A stretch of 64,000 nt of DNA from contig NZ_WOSX01000005.1 in assembly GCF_011516735.1 (NCBI RefSeq), positions 1 to 64,000 on the forward strand. The letters are read 5' to 3'. The notes beneath the pieces were generated by a model. The model saw only the letters and a list, made by a program, of their open reading frames with translations. It did not search any database and was not told where the DNA came from. The DNA comes from Acetobacter fallax (GTDB lineage Bacteria; Pseudomonadota; Alphaproteobacteria; Acetobacterales; Acetobacteraceae). Both the position numbers and the translations under genes were made by a program. Below, in pieces: positions 37,124-48,745 of the stretch (position 1 is the first letter of the stretch; every line of letters starts with the position of its first letter).

Positions 37124-39069
37124 GTCCCGTCCCCGTATCCGGCCTGGCTGAGGGCGGCTTTCACGCCGGCGGGCATGATCTTTGCCTTAAACCGGCCATC
37201 GAGACTGTGGATGAAGGCCGAGGTGAGGTCTGACGACAGGGATTCCGTCATGCCGTCACGCACGCGGCTGTAGCCGAGCGTATCGGTTTTCGGGTCCGGA
37301 TGCCGGATACCGGTTACGGTCAGGACGATGAAGCTGTCTGCGTCTTCGCCCATGAAGCTCTGGCCGGCGGGCATGTGCATGACCGCTTCCATAAGCTGCT
37401 GTGACAGTCCTGCGGGCGGGCGTACACGGGAGAGCATGACGTCTTTCTGCACGGGGCTTCCGGCGGGGGCGCTGGCTGCGAGACCGCCGTGATCGCGTGA
37501 GGCGAGATAGAGGGCCGTGGCCTGCTGGTCGGCGGCGTGTTTTCTGGCGTCTGCCTGCCAGGCGGTCATGACCCGGTCGCGCACTGCCTCGAAAGGCTCC
37601 TGCTGGCCGGGGACGATATCGTCCACTGACACGGCGTACCAGCCAAGGGACGGGCCGGGCTGCTGACCGGGTTTTTCCGGCGGGGTTGTGGCTTCGACGA
37701 GTTGTGGCGGAGCGCCTTTTACCTGCGCGAAGATTTTCGCGACGACGGCGTCACGCAGCGGGCCGGAGGCGGGCAGTGGCGCCGGCTCGCCGTCTCTGGT
37801 CATGCCGTGGGCATCAAGCGAGCCGGAGGCGGCGGCGGCACCGAGATCGGCGGGGATTGAGTCGAGGCCGCCGCCGGCGATGGCGTCCTGGAGTTTGGGG
37901 ACCCGGCTGCTGATGGCGTCGGGCGCGCGGGCTTTGACGATTTCGTCGTGAAGCGTGGCCTTTGCGTCCCCGAAGCTGGTGTCATGGGGGGGCGTTACTT
38001 TTGTGACGCGGAAGATGACCCAGCCGGTTTCTGTCTTTTGTGGTCCCTCCACGGCATCGACCGGGGCGGAGAAGACGATCTTCTGAAGCGTGTCGGATGG
38101 CAGGGCGCTGGCGCGTGTATCGGTGAACTCGACGGCGGCGCTGCCCTTTGCGGCGGCCTGCACCTGTGCCCAGTCGGCGCCTCCTTTCCAGATGGTTGTG
38201 ATGGCCTGGGCGGTGGTTTCATCCGGGGCGGTTATGAGCTGGATGGTGCGGAGTTCAGGGGCGTGGAAACGCTGTGCCTGGGCATCGTAGAGGCGGTGCA
38301 TTTCCTCGTCGGTGGCCGGGATCTGCGGGGCGACGGTATCGGGCGAGAGCACGATGATGCGGGCGTGCCGGTATTCCGGGCTGCGGAACATCCAGGGGTG
38401 GTTGGTGTAGTAACGGCGCAGGACGGCGTCGTCGGGGTTCGCGGGCGCGGTCTGGCTGGCGAACGGGATATGGAGGATGTCCAGATCGCGGGTTTCGGTT
38501 TCGAAGCCATAGATCCGCGAGACGACCAGGTCGGAGATATGTGCGCCGGCGGCGACGGGGTCCATGATGGCGCGGCCGGCGAGATCATCATGCACGAGGC
38601 TGATGAGGCGCTTTTCGGTCATACCTGCCTGGGCGAGCTTGCTGTTGAACAGGTTGCGGTCGAAGGAGCCGTTGATGCCTTTGAAGTAAGGCATGGCGAA
38701 GATTTCGTCCCGGACGGCCTGGTCCGGCACGACCAGACCGTACTGGCTTCCGGATTCCAGCACCTGGGCCTGACCGATCAGGCGTTGCAGGACTTCCTGC
38801 GCCATCTGCAGGCGGAACTGGGGCGGCATCTGTGACGGGTCAGGTGCGCCCATCCGCTGCGCCATGCGGGGCATTTCGGCCTGGAGGGCAGCGGCGAGAT
38901 CACGGGTCGTGATTTTGCGCGAGCCCACGGTGGCGACGGTGGCGGGGTCATCGGCCATACCGCTGATGACATCGCCGATGCCCCAGCCGACGAAGGCGAG
39001 GAAAATGACCAGGGCGAGCACGCGGCCAATCCAGGAATCGACGACGAAGTGACGCAGGAACGAAATCAT
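37120..39069 (-). CDS. ppiD: PpiD-like membrane-anchored peptidyl-prolyl isomerase/chaperone
   Basis: About 649 residues. One N-terminal membrane anchor (RVLALVIFLAFVGWGIGDVI) is followed by a SurA_N chaperone domain (KITTRDLAAALQAEMPRMAQ to the LVHDDLAGRAIMDPVAAG region), a parvulin-like region around residues 250-370 that is weakly conserved, and a long periplasmic C-terminus with Pro-rich linkers. Such proteins help outer-membrane and secreted proteins fold near the Sec exit. The ATG at 39069 directly precedes the anchor. It is coupled to trpE by a 4-bp overlap, a pairing seen in other alphaproteobacteria. Confidence 0.88.
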   Translation of the reverse strand: MISFLRHFVVDSWIGRVLALVIFLAFVGWGIGDVISGMADDPATVATVGSRKITTRDLAAALQAEMPRMAQRMGAPDPSQMPPQFRLQMAQEVLQRLIGQAQVLESGSQYGLVVPDQAVRDEIFAMPYFKGINGSFDRNLFNSKLAQAGMTEKRLISLVHDDLAGRAIMDPVAAGAHISDLVVSRIYGFETETRDLDILHIPFASQTAPANPDDAVLRRYYTNHPWMFRSPEYRHARIIVLSPDTVAPQIPATDEEMHRLYDAQAQRFHAPELRTIQLITAPDETTAQAITTIWKGGADWAQVQAAAKGSAAVEFTDTRASALPSDTLQKIVFSAPVDAVEGPQKTETGWVIFRVTKVTPPHDTSFGDAKATLHDEIVKARAPDAISSRVPKLQDAIAGGGLDSIPADLGAAAASGSLDAHGMTRDGEPAPLPASGPLRDAVVAKIFAQVKGAPPQLVEATTPPEKPGQQPGPSLGWYAVSVDDIVPGQQEPFEAVRDRVMTAWQADARKHAADQQATALYLASRDHGGLAASAPAGSPVQKDVMLSRVRPPAGLSQQLMEAVMHMPAGQSFMGEDADSFIVLTVTGIRHPDPKTDTLGYSRVRDGMTESLSSDLTSAFIHSLDGRFKAKIMPAGVKAALSQAGYGDGT

Positions 39070-39189
39070 GCAGGCGCAGTCCGCGAATAAAAAAGTCAGG
39101 AGAGATTGTGGCTTCTGGCCGCAATCCGGGCGGGGCACCATATTCATACGTGCCCGGATTGACCAGAAGGCGCGTGGCGGCGTGTGGCC

Positions 39190-39270
39190 GGTTTACGGGG
39201 TTCTGCCCCGTGTCCGGCAGGAGGCGCGATTTCCGCGCCTCGTTTTCTCTGCAGGGCTGTGCTCTTTTGC
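39190..39270. repeat. Diverged GC-rich intergenic palindrome between ppiD and tpiA
   Basis: GGGGTTCTGCCCCGTGTCCGG and GAGGCGCGATTTCCGCGCCTC form two strong hairpins that resemble single modules of the intergenic repeat family, in the 375-bp divergent gap between ppiD and tpiA. Both genes' promoters must also lie in this gap. Confidence 0.5.
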
Positions 39271-39444
39271 GGGGTTCAGGAACGTGTCCTGAGGAAGAGA
39301 AAACGCGGCCTTCTTGCCTGGATTTACCCGGATGGGGTAGCGGTGTGCCGGCAGAAGGGGGATATGTCCCTTTTCAAGAGACGTCTTCGGGCCGGACCTT
39401 CCACCGGGCTCCGCCGGGGACACGCTTTGCAGGAGGGATGTCCG

Positions 39445-40194
39445 ATGACCACACCCATCATCGTCGGCAACTGGAAAATGAACGGGCTGAGTGCCGACTC
39501 CGCCGACCGCGTGAAGAGCCTGCTTGCAGCACTTGCGGAGCGTCCGGCGACGGGCACCGAGATTGTGATCTGTCCGCCCTTCACGCAGCTTGGCCTGCTG
39601 GCGCCGCAGCTGAAGGGCACGCCGGTCGCGCTGGGTGCGCAGAACTGTCACATGGATGAGAAGGGCGCACACACCGGCGATATCGCTCCGGGGATGCTGA
39701 CCGATCTTGGCGTGTCGCATGTGATTCTGGGTCATTCCGAGCGCCGGCGCGATCATGGCGAGGTTGATGAGACCGTGCGCGAGAAGGCTGTTGCCGCCGC
39801 GAAGGCTGGCCTGACGCCGATCGTGTGCATTGGTGAGACGGAAGATCAGCGACAGAGCGGCGAGGCTCAGGACACCATTGGCTGGCAGATCAAGGGCTCT
39901 TTGCCTGACGGATTTACCGGCGTTGTGGCGTATGAGCCGGTCTGGGCGATTGGCACCGGTCTGGCGGCGACGCCTGATGACATTAAGAGCACGGTGGCGT
40001 TTATCCGGGCTGAGCTGGTTCGTCAGTTTGGCGAGAGTGGCAAAACGCTGCGGATTCTGTATGGTGGCTCGGTCGATGCGGGGAATGCTGCCTCGATCCT
40101 TGCCATCCCTGACGTGGCAGGTGCCCTGGTCGGAGGCGCCAGCCTGAAGCCGGATGCGTTCCTGTCCATCGTTTATGCCGTGCCCGCGCGCTGA
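39445..40194 (+). CDS. tpiA: Triosephosphate isomerase
   Basis: A 249-residue TIM-barrel enzyme interconverting dihydroxyacetone phosphate and glyceraldehyde 3-phosphate. The active-site residues are in GNWKMNG (Asn, Lys), ILGHSERR (His) and YEPVWAIGTG (Glu); the phosphate-binding loops are ILYGGSVDAGN and GALVGGASL. An AGGAGGG ribosome binding site at 39431 sets the start at 39445, although the frame is open back to 39184. secG follows after 43 bp. Confidence 0.97.
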   Translation: MTTPIIVGNWKMNGLSADSADRVKSLLAALAERPATGTEIVICPPFTQLGLLAPQLKGTPVALGAQNCHMDEKGAHTGDIAPGMLTDLGVSHVILGHSERRRDHGEVDETVREKAVAAAKAGLTPIVCIGETEDQRQSGEAQDTIGWQIKGSLPDGFTGVVAYEPVWAIGTGLAATPDDIKSTVAFIRAELVRQFGESGKTLRILYGGSVDAGNAASILAIPDVAGALVGGASLKPDAFLSIVYAVPAR

Positions 40195-40237
40195 GCCTCA
40201 CGCGTCGGGTTTTTCTGTTCTTTCAGCTGAGTAGTCC

Positions 40238-40564
40238 ATGATTTCCGTCCTGATGGTCCTTCATCTCCTTGTCACCATTGCCCTGATCGGGACTGTGCTG
40301 ATTCAGCGCAGCGAGGGTGGTGGCCTTGGCATCGGCAACTCGCAGGGCATGGGCGCTTTCATGTCCGGTCGTGGCACGGCGAATCTGCTGACCCGTTCGA
40401 CGGCGGTGCTGGCGACGGCGTTTATGCTGCTGTCTCTGACGCTGGCGGTTCTGAACCGTGGCGCGGTGACGGGGGGTGGTCATGACATTCTGGCCAATCC
40501 TCCGCCGCCTGTGGCTTCCGGTGCGGCTGCTGGCATGCCGCCGGCTCCTGTGACGCAGCACTAA
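40238..40564 (+). CDS. secG: Preprotein translocase subunit SecG
   Basis: A 108-residue small membrane protein. Two membrane segments (VLMVLHLLVTIALIGTVLIQ and LTRSTAVLATAFMLLSLTLA) flank the conserved cytoplasmic loop RSEGGGLGIGNSQGMGAFMS, a SecG signature. It assists SecYE-mediated protein export. The C-terminus is an Ala/Pro-rich tail, usual in this group. The order tpiA-secG-pyrG-kdsA is a typical alphaproteobacterial arrangement. Confidence 0.93.
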   Translation: MISVLMVLHLLVTIALIGTVLIQRSEGGGLGIGNSQGMGAFMSGRGTANLLTRSTAVLATAFMLLSLTLAVLNRGAVTGGGHDILANPPPPVASGAAAGMPPAPVTQH

Positions 40565-40584
40565 GGCTGGTTGCGGTTAGCGGG

Positions 40585-43329
<2,745 letters not shown>

Positions 43330-43358
43330 GCCGGGGTTTGGGGCAGAGCCTCGAGGCG

Positions 43359-43832
43359 TTAAAACCCCAGATCACTCAGAGACGGGTGGCCATCGGGTCG
43401 GCGTCCGGATGGCCAGTGAAATTGTCTCTCGCTTTCGCGGATCGGGGCATCGTCGATGCTGGCGACGCGGCGACGCATCAGGCCGTGTTCGTCGAATTCC
43501 CAGAGTTCGTTGCCGTAGGAGCGGAACCAGTTGTCGCTGTCATCGTGCCATTCAGAGGCGAAGCGGACAGCCATGCGGTTTTCGCGGAATCCCCATAATT
43601 CCCTGATCAGGCGATAATCGCGCTCCCGGTTCCACTTTCGTTTCAGAAAATCGATGATGGCATCACGGCCCTGAAGAAATTCTGTACGATTTCGCCAGTG
43701 ACAGCCGGCGGTGTAAGCCAGTGCGACATGTTCGGGGTCGCGGGTGTTCCAGGCATCTTCGGCGAGACGGACTTTCTGAGTGGCCGCTTTGATGGTTGTG
43801 AAGGGTGGCAGCGGAGCACGGTCGGCTTCCAT
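43359..43832 (-). CDS. NTF2-like protein, DUF1348 family
   Basis: A protein of about 157 residues with a DUF1348/SnoaL-like fold: [72 protein letters not shown] and [20 protein letters not shown]. The function is unknown for the family. I chose the Met at 43832, where family similarity begins; upstream in-frame codons overlap a small gene. It is convergent with kdsA. Confidence 0.87.
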   Translation of the reverse strand: MEADRAPLPPFTTIKAATQKVRLAEDAWNTRDPEHVALAYTAGCHWRNRTEFLQGRDAIIDFLKRKWNRERDYRLIRELWGFRENRMAVRFASEWHDDSDNWFRSYGNELWEFDEHGLMRRRVASIDDAPIRESERQFHWPSGRRPDGHPSLSDLGF

Positions 43833-43869
43833 GGTCAGATGGCCTTTCCGGATTTGGGCAGGGTGTGGG

Positions 43870-44043
43870 TTAATCCGACTTTTCCGCGTTTCGCGCAACG
43901 ACGGCGTTGGCTTCCCTGATGGCCCGGCCTTCATCGCCGGTGCGGTCGAGGCAGTCGTTTGCGACTTTGACCCAGAGGTCTTTCAGGGCTTTCGTGTCTG
44001 CTTTGTGCGTGTGCTTTTCGGCATCTTCAGATTTCCAGGGCAT
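43870..44043 (-). CDS. Small conserved acidic/basic protein (57 aa), function unknown
   Basis: A 57-residue protein starting [20 protein letters not shown] and ending [11 protein letters not shown]. The pattern, with a Trp near the start, a [14 protein letters not shown] helix and [14 protein letters not shown], recurs in short conserved alphaproteobacterial proteins of unknown role. A GGAGGT ribosome binding site lies 6 bp before the ATG. It sits 37 bp upstream of the DUF1348 gene on the same strand and is likely in an operon with it. Confidence 0.72.
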   Translation of the reverse strand: MPWKSEDAEKHTHKADTKALKDLWVKVANDCLDRTGDEGRAIREANAVVARNAEKSD

Positions 44044-44551
44044 GTAACGGACCTCCGATGAATAGCGCGTTGCGGGGATCGTCAGGATGGGCGATTTCGC
44101 ACGCGCCTGTGTTGTTAATGACTGTCTGAGCGGCCCGGAGTTCCGTGAGGCTGTTTGCGGAACGCGGGATTCTCAATGATTGAGGGTTTACCGGAGGTGT
44201 CGCAACCCGTCTCAAGGGCCGATGCCGGCGATAATGAGGGGGCGTCCGGGCGGCCCCGGAGGAAGCTGACATCTCATACGAAAGCGTATTCCGGCGCAAA
44301 AATGCGACAGTTTTGCGAATGAGCATCACACTCCTGTGACGATGTGCCGACTGCCGTTGATCTGGGGATATGCGGCGTGACTGAAATCGCGCTGACCGAG
44401 CGGCCTGGTATGAAAACAAAGAAAAATCGCGCCATGGCCGGGTGTTTTTCAGGATGGAACTATCCTCTGCATGAGGGACCTTCCGGTCGTGAGAAATGCT
44501 TTCGTTCGGTCTGGCTTATGTCGGGATATCAATAACAGGTAAGGTGGCAGC
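44044..44551. other. 500-bp intergenic region
   Basis: Separates the small minus-strand gene from the plus-strand SDR gene and should contain both promoters. I recognise no gene or RNA. There are short palindromes (for example GGGCGTCCGGGCGGCCCCGG near 44250), but nothing diagnostic. Confidence 0.35.
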
Positions 44552-45331
44552 ATGTCGGTTCAGGGAAAAGTGGCACTGGTGACTGGCGGGGGTCAGGGCA
44601 TTGGTCGTGGAATCGCGTTGCGCCTTGCGAAAGATGGCGCTGACATCGCGCTTGTCGATATAAGCCGTGATGCACTGACGACTGTTGCCGGTGAGATCGA
44701 AGCGACCGGGCGCAGGGTCACGACCTTTGTGGCGGATGTTGGCGACCGGGACCAGATGCGTGCGGCGATCGATCACGCGGAGCAGGAACTGGGCGGGTTC
44801 GACATTATCGTGAATAATGCGGGGATTGCACAGGTGCAGCCGATTTCGGCTGTGACGCCTGCGGAGGTTGAACGGATTTTCCGGGTTAATATTCAGGGCG
44901 TGTTGTGGGGGATTCAGGCTGCCGCTGACAAATTCATTGCCCTTTCCCGAAAAGGCAAGATCATCAATGCATGTTCCATTGCCGGCCATGAGGGATATGC
45001 GCTACTTGGTGTATATTCGGCGACGAAGTTTGCCGTGCGCGCACTGACCCAGGCGGCTGCGAAAGAATATGCGAGCCGGGGCATTACGGTGAATGCTTAT
45101 TGTCCGGGTGTTGTGGGCACGGATATGTGGGTTGAGATCGACCGGCGTTTTGCGGAAATCACGGGTGCGTCGAAGGGTGAGACATATCGTAAATTTGTTG
45201 ATGGAATCGCGCTGGGTCGCGCGGAGACACCTGACGATGTTGCGTCGCTGGTGTCTTATCTGGCGGGGCCGGATTCCGATTACATGACGGGTCAGGCGAT
45301 TCTGATCGACGGGGGGATGGTTTATCGCTGA
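44552..45331 (+). CDS. budC: SDR dehydrogenase, acetoin (diacetyl) reductase/2,3-butanediol dehydrogenase type
   Basis: A 259-residue short-chain dehydrogenase. Motifs: [20 protein letters not shown], the Asp after beta-2 ([11 protein letters not shown] preference), [16 protein letters not shown], the catalytic Ser in [15 protein letters not shown], and [20 protein letters not shown] followed by [20 protein letters not shown]. The segment TDMWVEID and the overall pattern match the BudC type that interconverts diacetyl, acetoin and butanediol, relevant to acetic acid bacteria. The precise stereospecificity is not determinable. Confidence 0.82.
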   Translation: MSVQGKVALVTGGGQGIGRGIALRLAKDGADIALVDISRDALTTVAGEIEATGRRVTTFVADVGDRDQMRAAIDHAEQELGGFDIIVNNAGIAQVQPISAVTPAEVERIFRVNIQGVLWGIQAAADKFIALSRKGKIINACSIAGHEGYALLGVYSATKFAVRALTQAAAKEYASRGITVNAYCPGVVGTDMWVEIDRRFAEITGASKGETYRKFVDGIALGRAETPDDVASLVSYLAGPDSDYMTGQAILIDGGMVYR

Positions 45332-45473
45332 GTGAGTCGGTGCGTGGTTTTATCCGGCTTTTCTGCCGGGGCCTGGCAGGATACTCGAAGCCTGATTGGT
45401 GGACTTTCCTTTTTCTGTCTTATCGGCAGATTATTGTCGTCAGTTTTTCTGAGCGATACGGAGTCTGAAATCC

Positions 45474-45872
45474 ATGCGCCCTGTCTTCTCTGCCCTCCTG
45501 GCCCTGTGTCTTGCAACACCGGCCCTGGCTGACGGCGCTTATACGGCTGAGATTGCGCATCAGCCGAAATTTGCCCCGGCCTGGCGGAGCATGGTGACGC
45601 TGCCGGCCTGGGTGACGGGGCCGGCCGCGACGTCTGTTCCGACGACATCGGTGACGATTGGCGGAACACCCTATTTATCCGGGCATCTTTGTCAGCCGCA
45701 TAATTGCGCGGACGCGCAGATGGAGGTGATTTTTTCGGCGGACGGAGCAAAGAGCTGGGGGCTTTTGTCGCGGCGGCGTGGCGGGAGGCTTTATCAGATG
45801 CCTCTGGGGGAGCCGGATGAGGCGGTGCTGGGGGCGATGGAGGCGTCGTGGCAGAGGAATAATCCGGGGTGA
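45474..45872 (+). CDS. ivy: Ivy-type C-type lysozyme inhibitor, periplasmic
   Basis: A 132-residue exported protein. A signal peptide (MRPVFSALLALCLATPALAD) precedes an Ivy-like domain: FAPAWRSMVTLPAWVTG, then the inhibitory-loop equivalent CQPHNCAD (CKPHDC in E. coli Ivy), followed by MEVIFSADGAKSWGLL. Ivy proteins protect peptidoglycan from lysozyme in the periplasm. The two Cys that close the loop are conserved. Confidence 0.82.
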   Translation: MRPVFSALLALCLATPALADGAYTAEIAHQPKFAPAWRSMVTLPAWVTGPAATSVPTTSVTIGGTPYLSGHLCQPHNCADAQMEVIFSADGAKSWGLLSRRRGGRLYQMPLGEPDEAVLGAMEASWQRNNPG

Positions 45873-46051
45873 CGGGGTTGTTTTCCGGAAAGAGGGTGGT
45901 GGATGGGTGTGGTTTGTGGTCACCGGTGACATGTCGTGTTTGTGATAATTGCCGGCACTCCGAAACCGGATAGTACTGTCAGGTATTCTGACGTGGATGT
46001 CGGGGAATGGCCCTGCCCTGTCAGAGGCCGCCGGACGTTCCGGACAGTATG

Positions 46052-46138
46052 GATCATCTCCTGATGGCGCGGGCACAGAGCGAACGTGCAATGTTCCTTC
46101 CTGAGGACAGTCAGCTGGGTCACTATCCTGTTAAATAA
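46052..46138 (+). pseudogene. C-terminal remnant of a PIN-domain toxin
   Basis: Twenty-eight codons ending in TAA read DHLLMARAQSERAMFLPEDS followed by QLGHYPVK. They align without gaps with the end of the PIN toxin at 47299-47682 (DHLLMAQAQAEHAAFLSEDG and QMDHYPIK). No start or upstream PIN sequence is in frame. The toxin was thus present here in an additional or earlier copy, and its 5' part was lost next to the integrase gene. Confidence 0.75.
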
Positions 46139-46317
46139 AAGAATATGGTGTTCGTAGAGGCAATAAGCGGACGGAGTGAAAGCGCCGTCATGTCGGTCAT
46201 AATCGGAATCTTGCGGATTTCCGGAAAACGGACAGTCGGCAATAGTTCTCGTTATCCGTCGATATCCTCGTCCAAACTTCTGATTGCTGCATCTGCAGCT
46301 GATCAGGAGAAGGTATC

Positions 46318-46956
46318 ATGGAGAAGAAAACGCGTTTTCCATCACCTACGCTGAAGGCGTCCGTGCCTTGGAATGCAGGAAAAATGGTTGGCGCCAAGCG
46401 GGCACTCAAAGAAAAGCACGTCTGGGCTATTCGGTTCTGGCTTGGGAGCGAACAGCGTATTAGAGACAAGGCTCTGTTTGATCTTGCTCTCGATAGCAAG
46501 CTCAGGGGCTGCGATCTTGTCAGCCTTCGTATCGGCGACATCGTTACCAGCGGTCAGGTGCGCCACCGAGCCATGGTCGTCCAGCAGAAAACCCGGCGAC
46601 CTGTACAGTTCGAAATTACAGAAACAACGCGGGAAAGCGTGCGGGCGTGGCTGGAACATCGCGGTGGTGGCCTGAATGAGTATGTTTTTCCAAGTCGCCT
46701 AAGCGCCAAAGCTCACCTGAGCACACGGCAATACGCCCGGCTTCTGGATCAATGGGTTCAGGCGGTGGGACTTATCCCCGGGGAATATGGAACTCATTCG
46801 CTCCGCCGGACTAAGGTTGCCATGATTTACAAACGAACCGGTAATATCCGAGCCGTGCAGATCCTGCTGGGTCATTCAAAACTGGATAGTACGGTTCGAT
46901 ACCTTGGGGTGGATGTCGAGGACGCTCTGGCTCTGTCGGAAGCCACTGATCTCTGA
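46318..46956 (+). CDS. Tyrosine-type recombinase/integrase
   Basis: A 212-residue phage-type integrase. The catalytic domain has the first Arg in KLRGCDLVSLRIGDI, HSLRRT (His-x2-Arg), LLGHSKLDSTVRYLG with the second His and the nucleophilic Tyr. Only about 50 residues precede the catalytic domain, so the usual N-terminal arm-binding and SAM-like domains are short or missing. AGGAGAAGG precedes the ATG. It is the likely mobilising enzyme of the 46-58.7 kb island, or a relic of it. Confidence 0.9.
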   Translation: MEKKTRFPSPTLKASVPWNAGKMVGAKRALKEKHVWAIRFWLGSEQRIRDKALFDLALDSKLRGCDLVSLRIGDIVTSGQVRHRAMVVQQKTRRPVQFEITETTRESVRAWLEHRGGGLNEYVFPSRLSAKAHLSTRQYARLLDQWVQAVGLIPGEYGTHSLRRTKVAMIYKRTGNIRAVQILLGHSKLDSTVRYLGVDVEDALALSEATDL

Positions 46957-46982
46957 AATCGAATATGTCTCAGAATTCTCTA

Positions 46983-47027
46983 TCTCCTCCCTGTGTGTAC
47001 ATGCTATGATGACACATAGGGAGGAGA
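46983..47027. promoter_or_regulatory. Operator/promoter of the Phd-PIN toxin-antitoxin operon
   Basis: TCTCCTCCCT (46983-46992) and AGGGAGGAGA (47018-47027) are perfect inverted repeats. With one mismatch the arms extend to 16 bp. A TATGAT -10 hexamer (47005-47010) lies between the arms, and the right arm includes the antitoxin ribosome binding site. Antitoxin binding here would block both promoter and ribosome access, the usual conditional autoregulation. Confidence 0.7.
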
Positions 47028-47029
47028 CC

Positions 47030-47302
47030 ATGAGTCAGCATCTTTCAGATAACGTATCGCCCCCACAGAAAATCGGTGTTCGGGAGTTCCGGGGAAACCT
47101 GACAGCGTATCTGCGTCAGGTCAGGCAGGGCAGTACGATCCTCGTGACGTCTCATGATGAGGTTGTCGCTGAACTGCGGCCGCCAACTCCGTCTTATCGC
47201 CCCCGTCGTCAGCCGGGAGCACTTCGTGGGCGGATCAGAATGAGCGACGATTTTGATCAGACACCGTCGGACATTCTTGAAAGCATGGAACGCGACCTGT
47301 GA
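47030..47302 (+). CDS. Phd/YefM-family antitoxin
   Basis: A 90-residue antitoxin. The N-terminal half has the Phd/YefM DNA-binding pattern (KIGVREFRGNLTAYLRQVRQ, GSTILVTSHDEVVAELRPP). The C-terminal half is charged and presumably wraps the toxin. GGGAGGAG precedes the ATG at 47030. It overlaps the PIN toxin gene by 4 bp (GTGA). Confidence 0.85.
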   Translation: MSQHLSDNVSPPQKIGVREFRGNLTAYLRQVRQGSTILVTSHDEVVAELRPPTPSYRPRRQPGALRGRIRMSDDFDQTPSDILESMERDL

Positions 47303-47682
47303 AGGTTCTGCTCGATACGCATGTGTTGCTCTGGTGGCTTTCGGACTCCGACCGGCTGGGTGAGAATGCACGAGAGATCATTGCAGATCCGGCTCATGAT
47401 ATTCTGGTGAGTATTGTGTCATTATGGGAGATTGCGATCAAAATCCGTATCGGAAAACTGGATGCGGATATGAACGACATTCTGGCAGCCATTCCTGCGG
47501 AAGGTTTCTCGCTACTACAAATACAGCCCGAACACCTGCGGATCCTGATGTCTTTGCCTCTGCACCATCGTGATCCGTTTGACCATCTCCTGATGGCGCA
47601 GGCGCAAGCTGAACACGCCGCATTTCTTTCGGAAGATGGACAAATGGATCATTACCCCATCAAGCGAATACGCTGCTCGTGA
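47299..47682 (+). CDS. PIN-domain (VapC-like) toxin
   Basis: A 127-residue putative ribonuclease toxin. PIN acidic residues are seen in LLDTHVLLWWL (Asp), SLWEIAIK (Glu), HRDPFDHLLMAQA (two Asp) and LSEDGQM. The start is GTG at 47299, overlapping the antitoxin stop. The pair is complete and probably functional. Confidence 0.88.
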   Translation: MKVLLDTHVLLWWLSDSDRLGENAREIIADPAHDILVSIVSLWEIAIKIRIGKLDADMNDILAAIPAEGFSLLQIQPEHLRILMSLPLHHRDPFDHLLMAQAQAEHAAFLSEDGQMDHYPIKRIRCS

Positions 47683-47868
47683 GCAGAAACTGCCGTCAGA
47701 ATATGCTTCATTCAAGACATTCCGTCCGTCAGCGACGTTACCGTAAGCCGACATCGACGGACAGATTTCTGCGCGGCGACATTTCGGGAACTGAACTCAC
47801 AACAGGGCAGATGGAGAGTCCAGACGCTACCTGCTGACGCTAAACGTCACATCGTTATGATGCGATCA

Positions 47869-48705
47869 TCATCCAGTAATGAACGCCAGGATATCTGCAT
47901 TGATGACGTCTGCATGTGTCGTGTGCATGCCGTGCGGATAACCGGGATAGATTTTCAGCGTGCTGTCCTGAAGCAGCCTGTCCTGAAGGACCGCCGCGTT
48001 CTGGTAAGGCACGACTTGATCATCATCGCCTTGTAGCACGAGCACCGGTACTGTGATGACCTTCAGATCCTCGGTCTGATCCGTTTCGGAGAATGCTTTG
48101 ATGCCCTCGTAATGGGCCTTGGCGCTGCCCATCATGCCCTGACGCCACCAGTTGCGGATCGTGCCTTCCGAAACTACAGCTCCCGGGCGGTTGAAGCCGT
48201 AGAACGGCCCGCTGGCCACATCGAGAAAGAACTGCGCGCGATTGGCCGCAAGCCCTGCACGCAGTCCGTTCAGGACAGCGATCGGTGCGCCTTCAGGGCT
48301 GCGGTCCGTCTGAACCATCAGGGGCGGCACGGAGCTGATGAGAACGGCCTTGGCAACACGTCCCTGAGGCTGACCATATTTCGCGATATAGCGGGCAACC
48401 TGCCCCCCGCCTGTCGAATGTCCGACATGGATGGCGTTTTTCAGATCAAGGTACTCCACAACAGCCGATGTATCCGCCGCATAATGATCCATGTCGTGCC
48501 CGTCGCTCACCTGCGCCGAGCGCCCATGACCACGGCGGTCATGGGCGATAACGCGAAAACCCTTGCTCAAGAAAAACAGCATCTGCGTGTCCCAGTCATC
48601 GGCACTAAGCGGCCATCCATGATGGAAGACGATCGGTTGGGCATTCTTCGGCCCCCAGTCTTTGTAAAAAATTTCCGCGCCGTCGGACGTTGTTACGAAT
48701 GACAT
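47869..48705 (-). CDS. Alpha/beta hydrolase (non-heme chloroperoxidase/arylesterase-like)
   Basis: A 278-residue hydrolase. The oxyanion segment is HHGWPLSADDW, the nucleophile elbow is HVGHSTGGGQVARY (Ser), the acid is in LQGDDDQVVPYQ, and the catalytic His is in YPHGMHTTH. This pattern fits the cofactor-free haloperoxidase/arylesterase group. The start at 48705 follows AGGAGA. It is transcribed away from the MerR gene from a promoter that carries a MerR-type operator (48746-48776). Confidence 0.9.
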   Translation of the reverse strand: MSFVTTSDGAEIFYKDWGPKNAQPIVFHHGWPLSADDWDTQMLFFLSKGFRVIAHDRRGHGRSAQVSDGHDMDHYAADTSAVVEYLDLKNAIHVGHSTGGGQVARYIAKYGQPQGRVAKAVLISSVPPLMVQTDRSPEGAPIAVLNGLRAGLAANRAQFFLDVASGPFYGFNRPGAVVSEGTIRNWWRQGMMGSAKAHYEGIKAFSETDQTEDLKVITVPVLVLQGDDDQVVPYQNAAVLQDRLLQDSTLKIYPGYPHGMHTTHADVINADILAFITG

Positions 48706-48745
48706 GATACGTCTCCTGAACAATTGAGGGCTTGATATTGCCCAG

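Noticed and set aside
44027-44419. 130-codon minus-strand frame in the 44 kb gap
   Set aside because: Arg/Ser-rich, no ribosome binding site, overlaps the start of the better-supported 57-aa gene in another frame.
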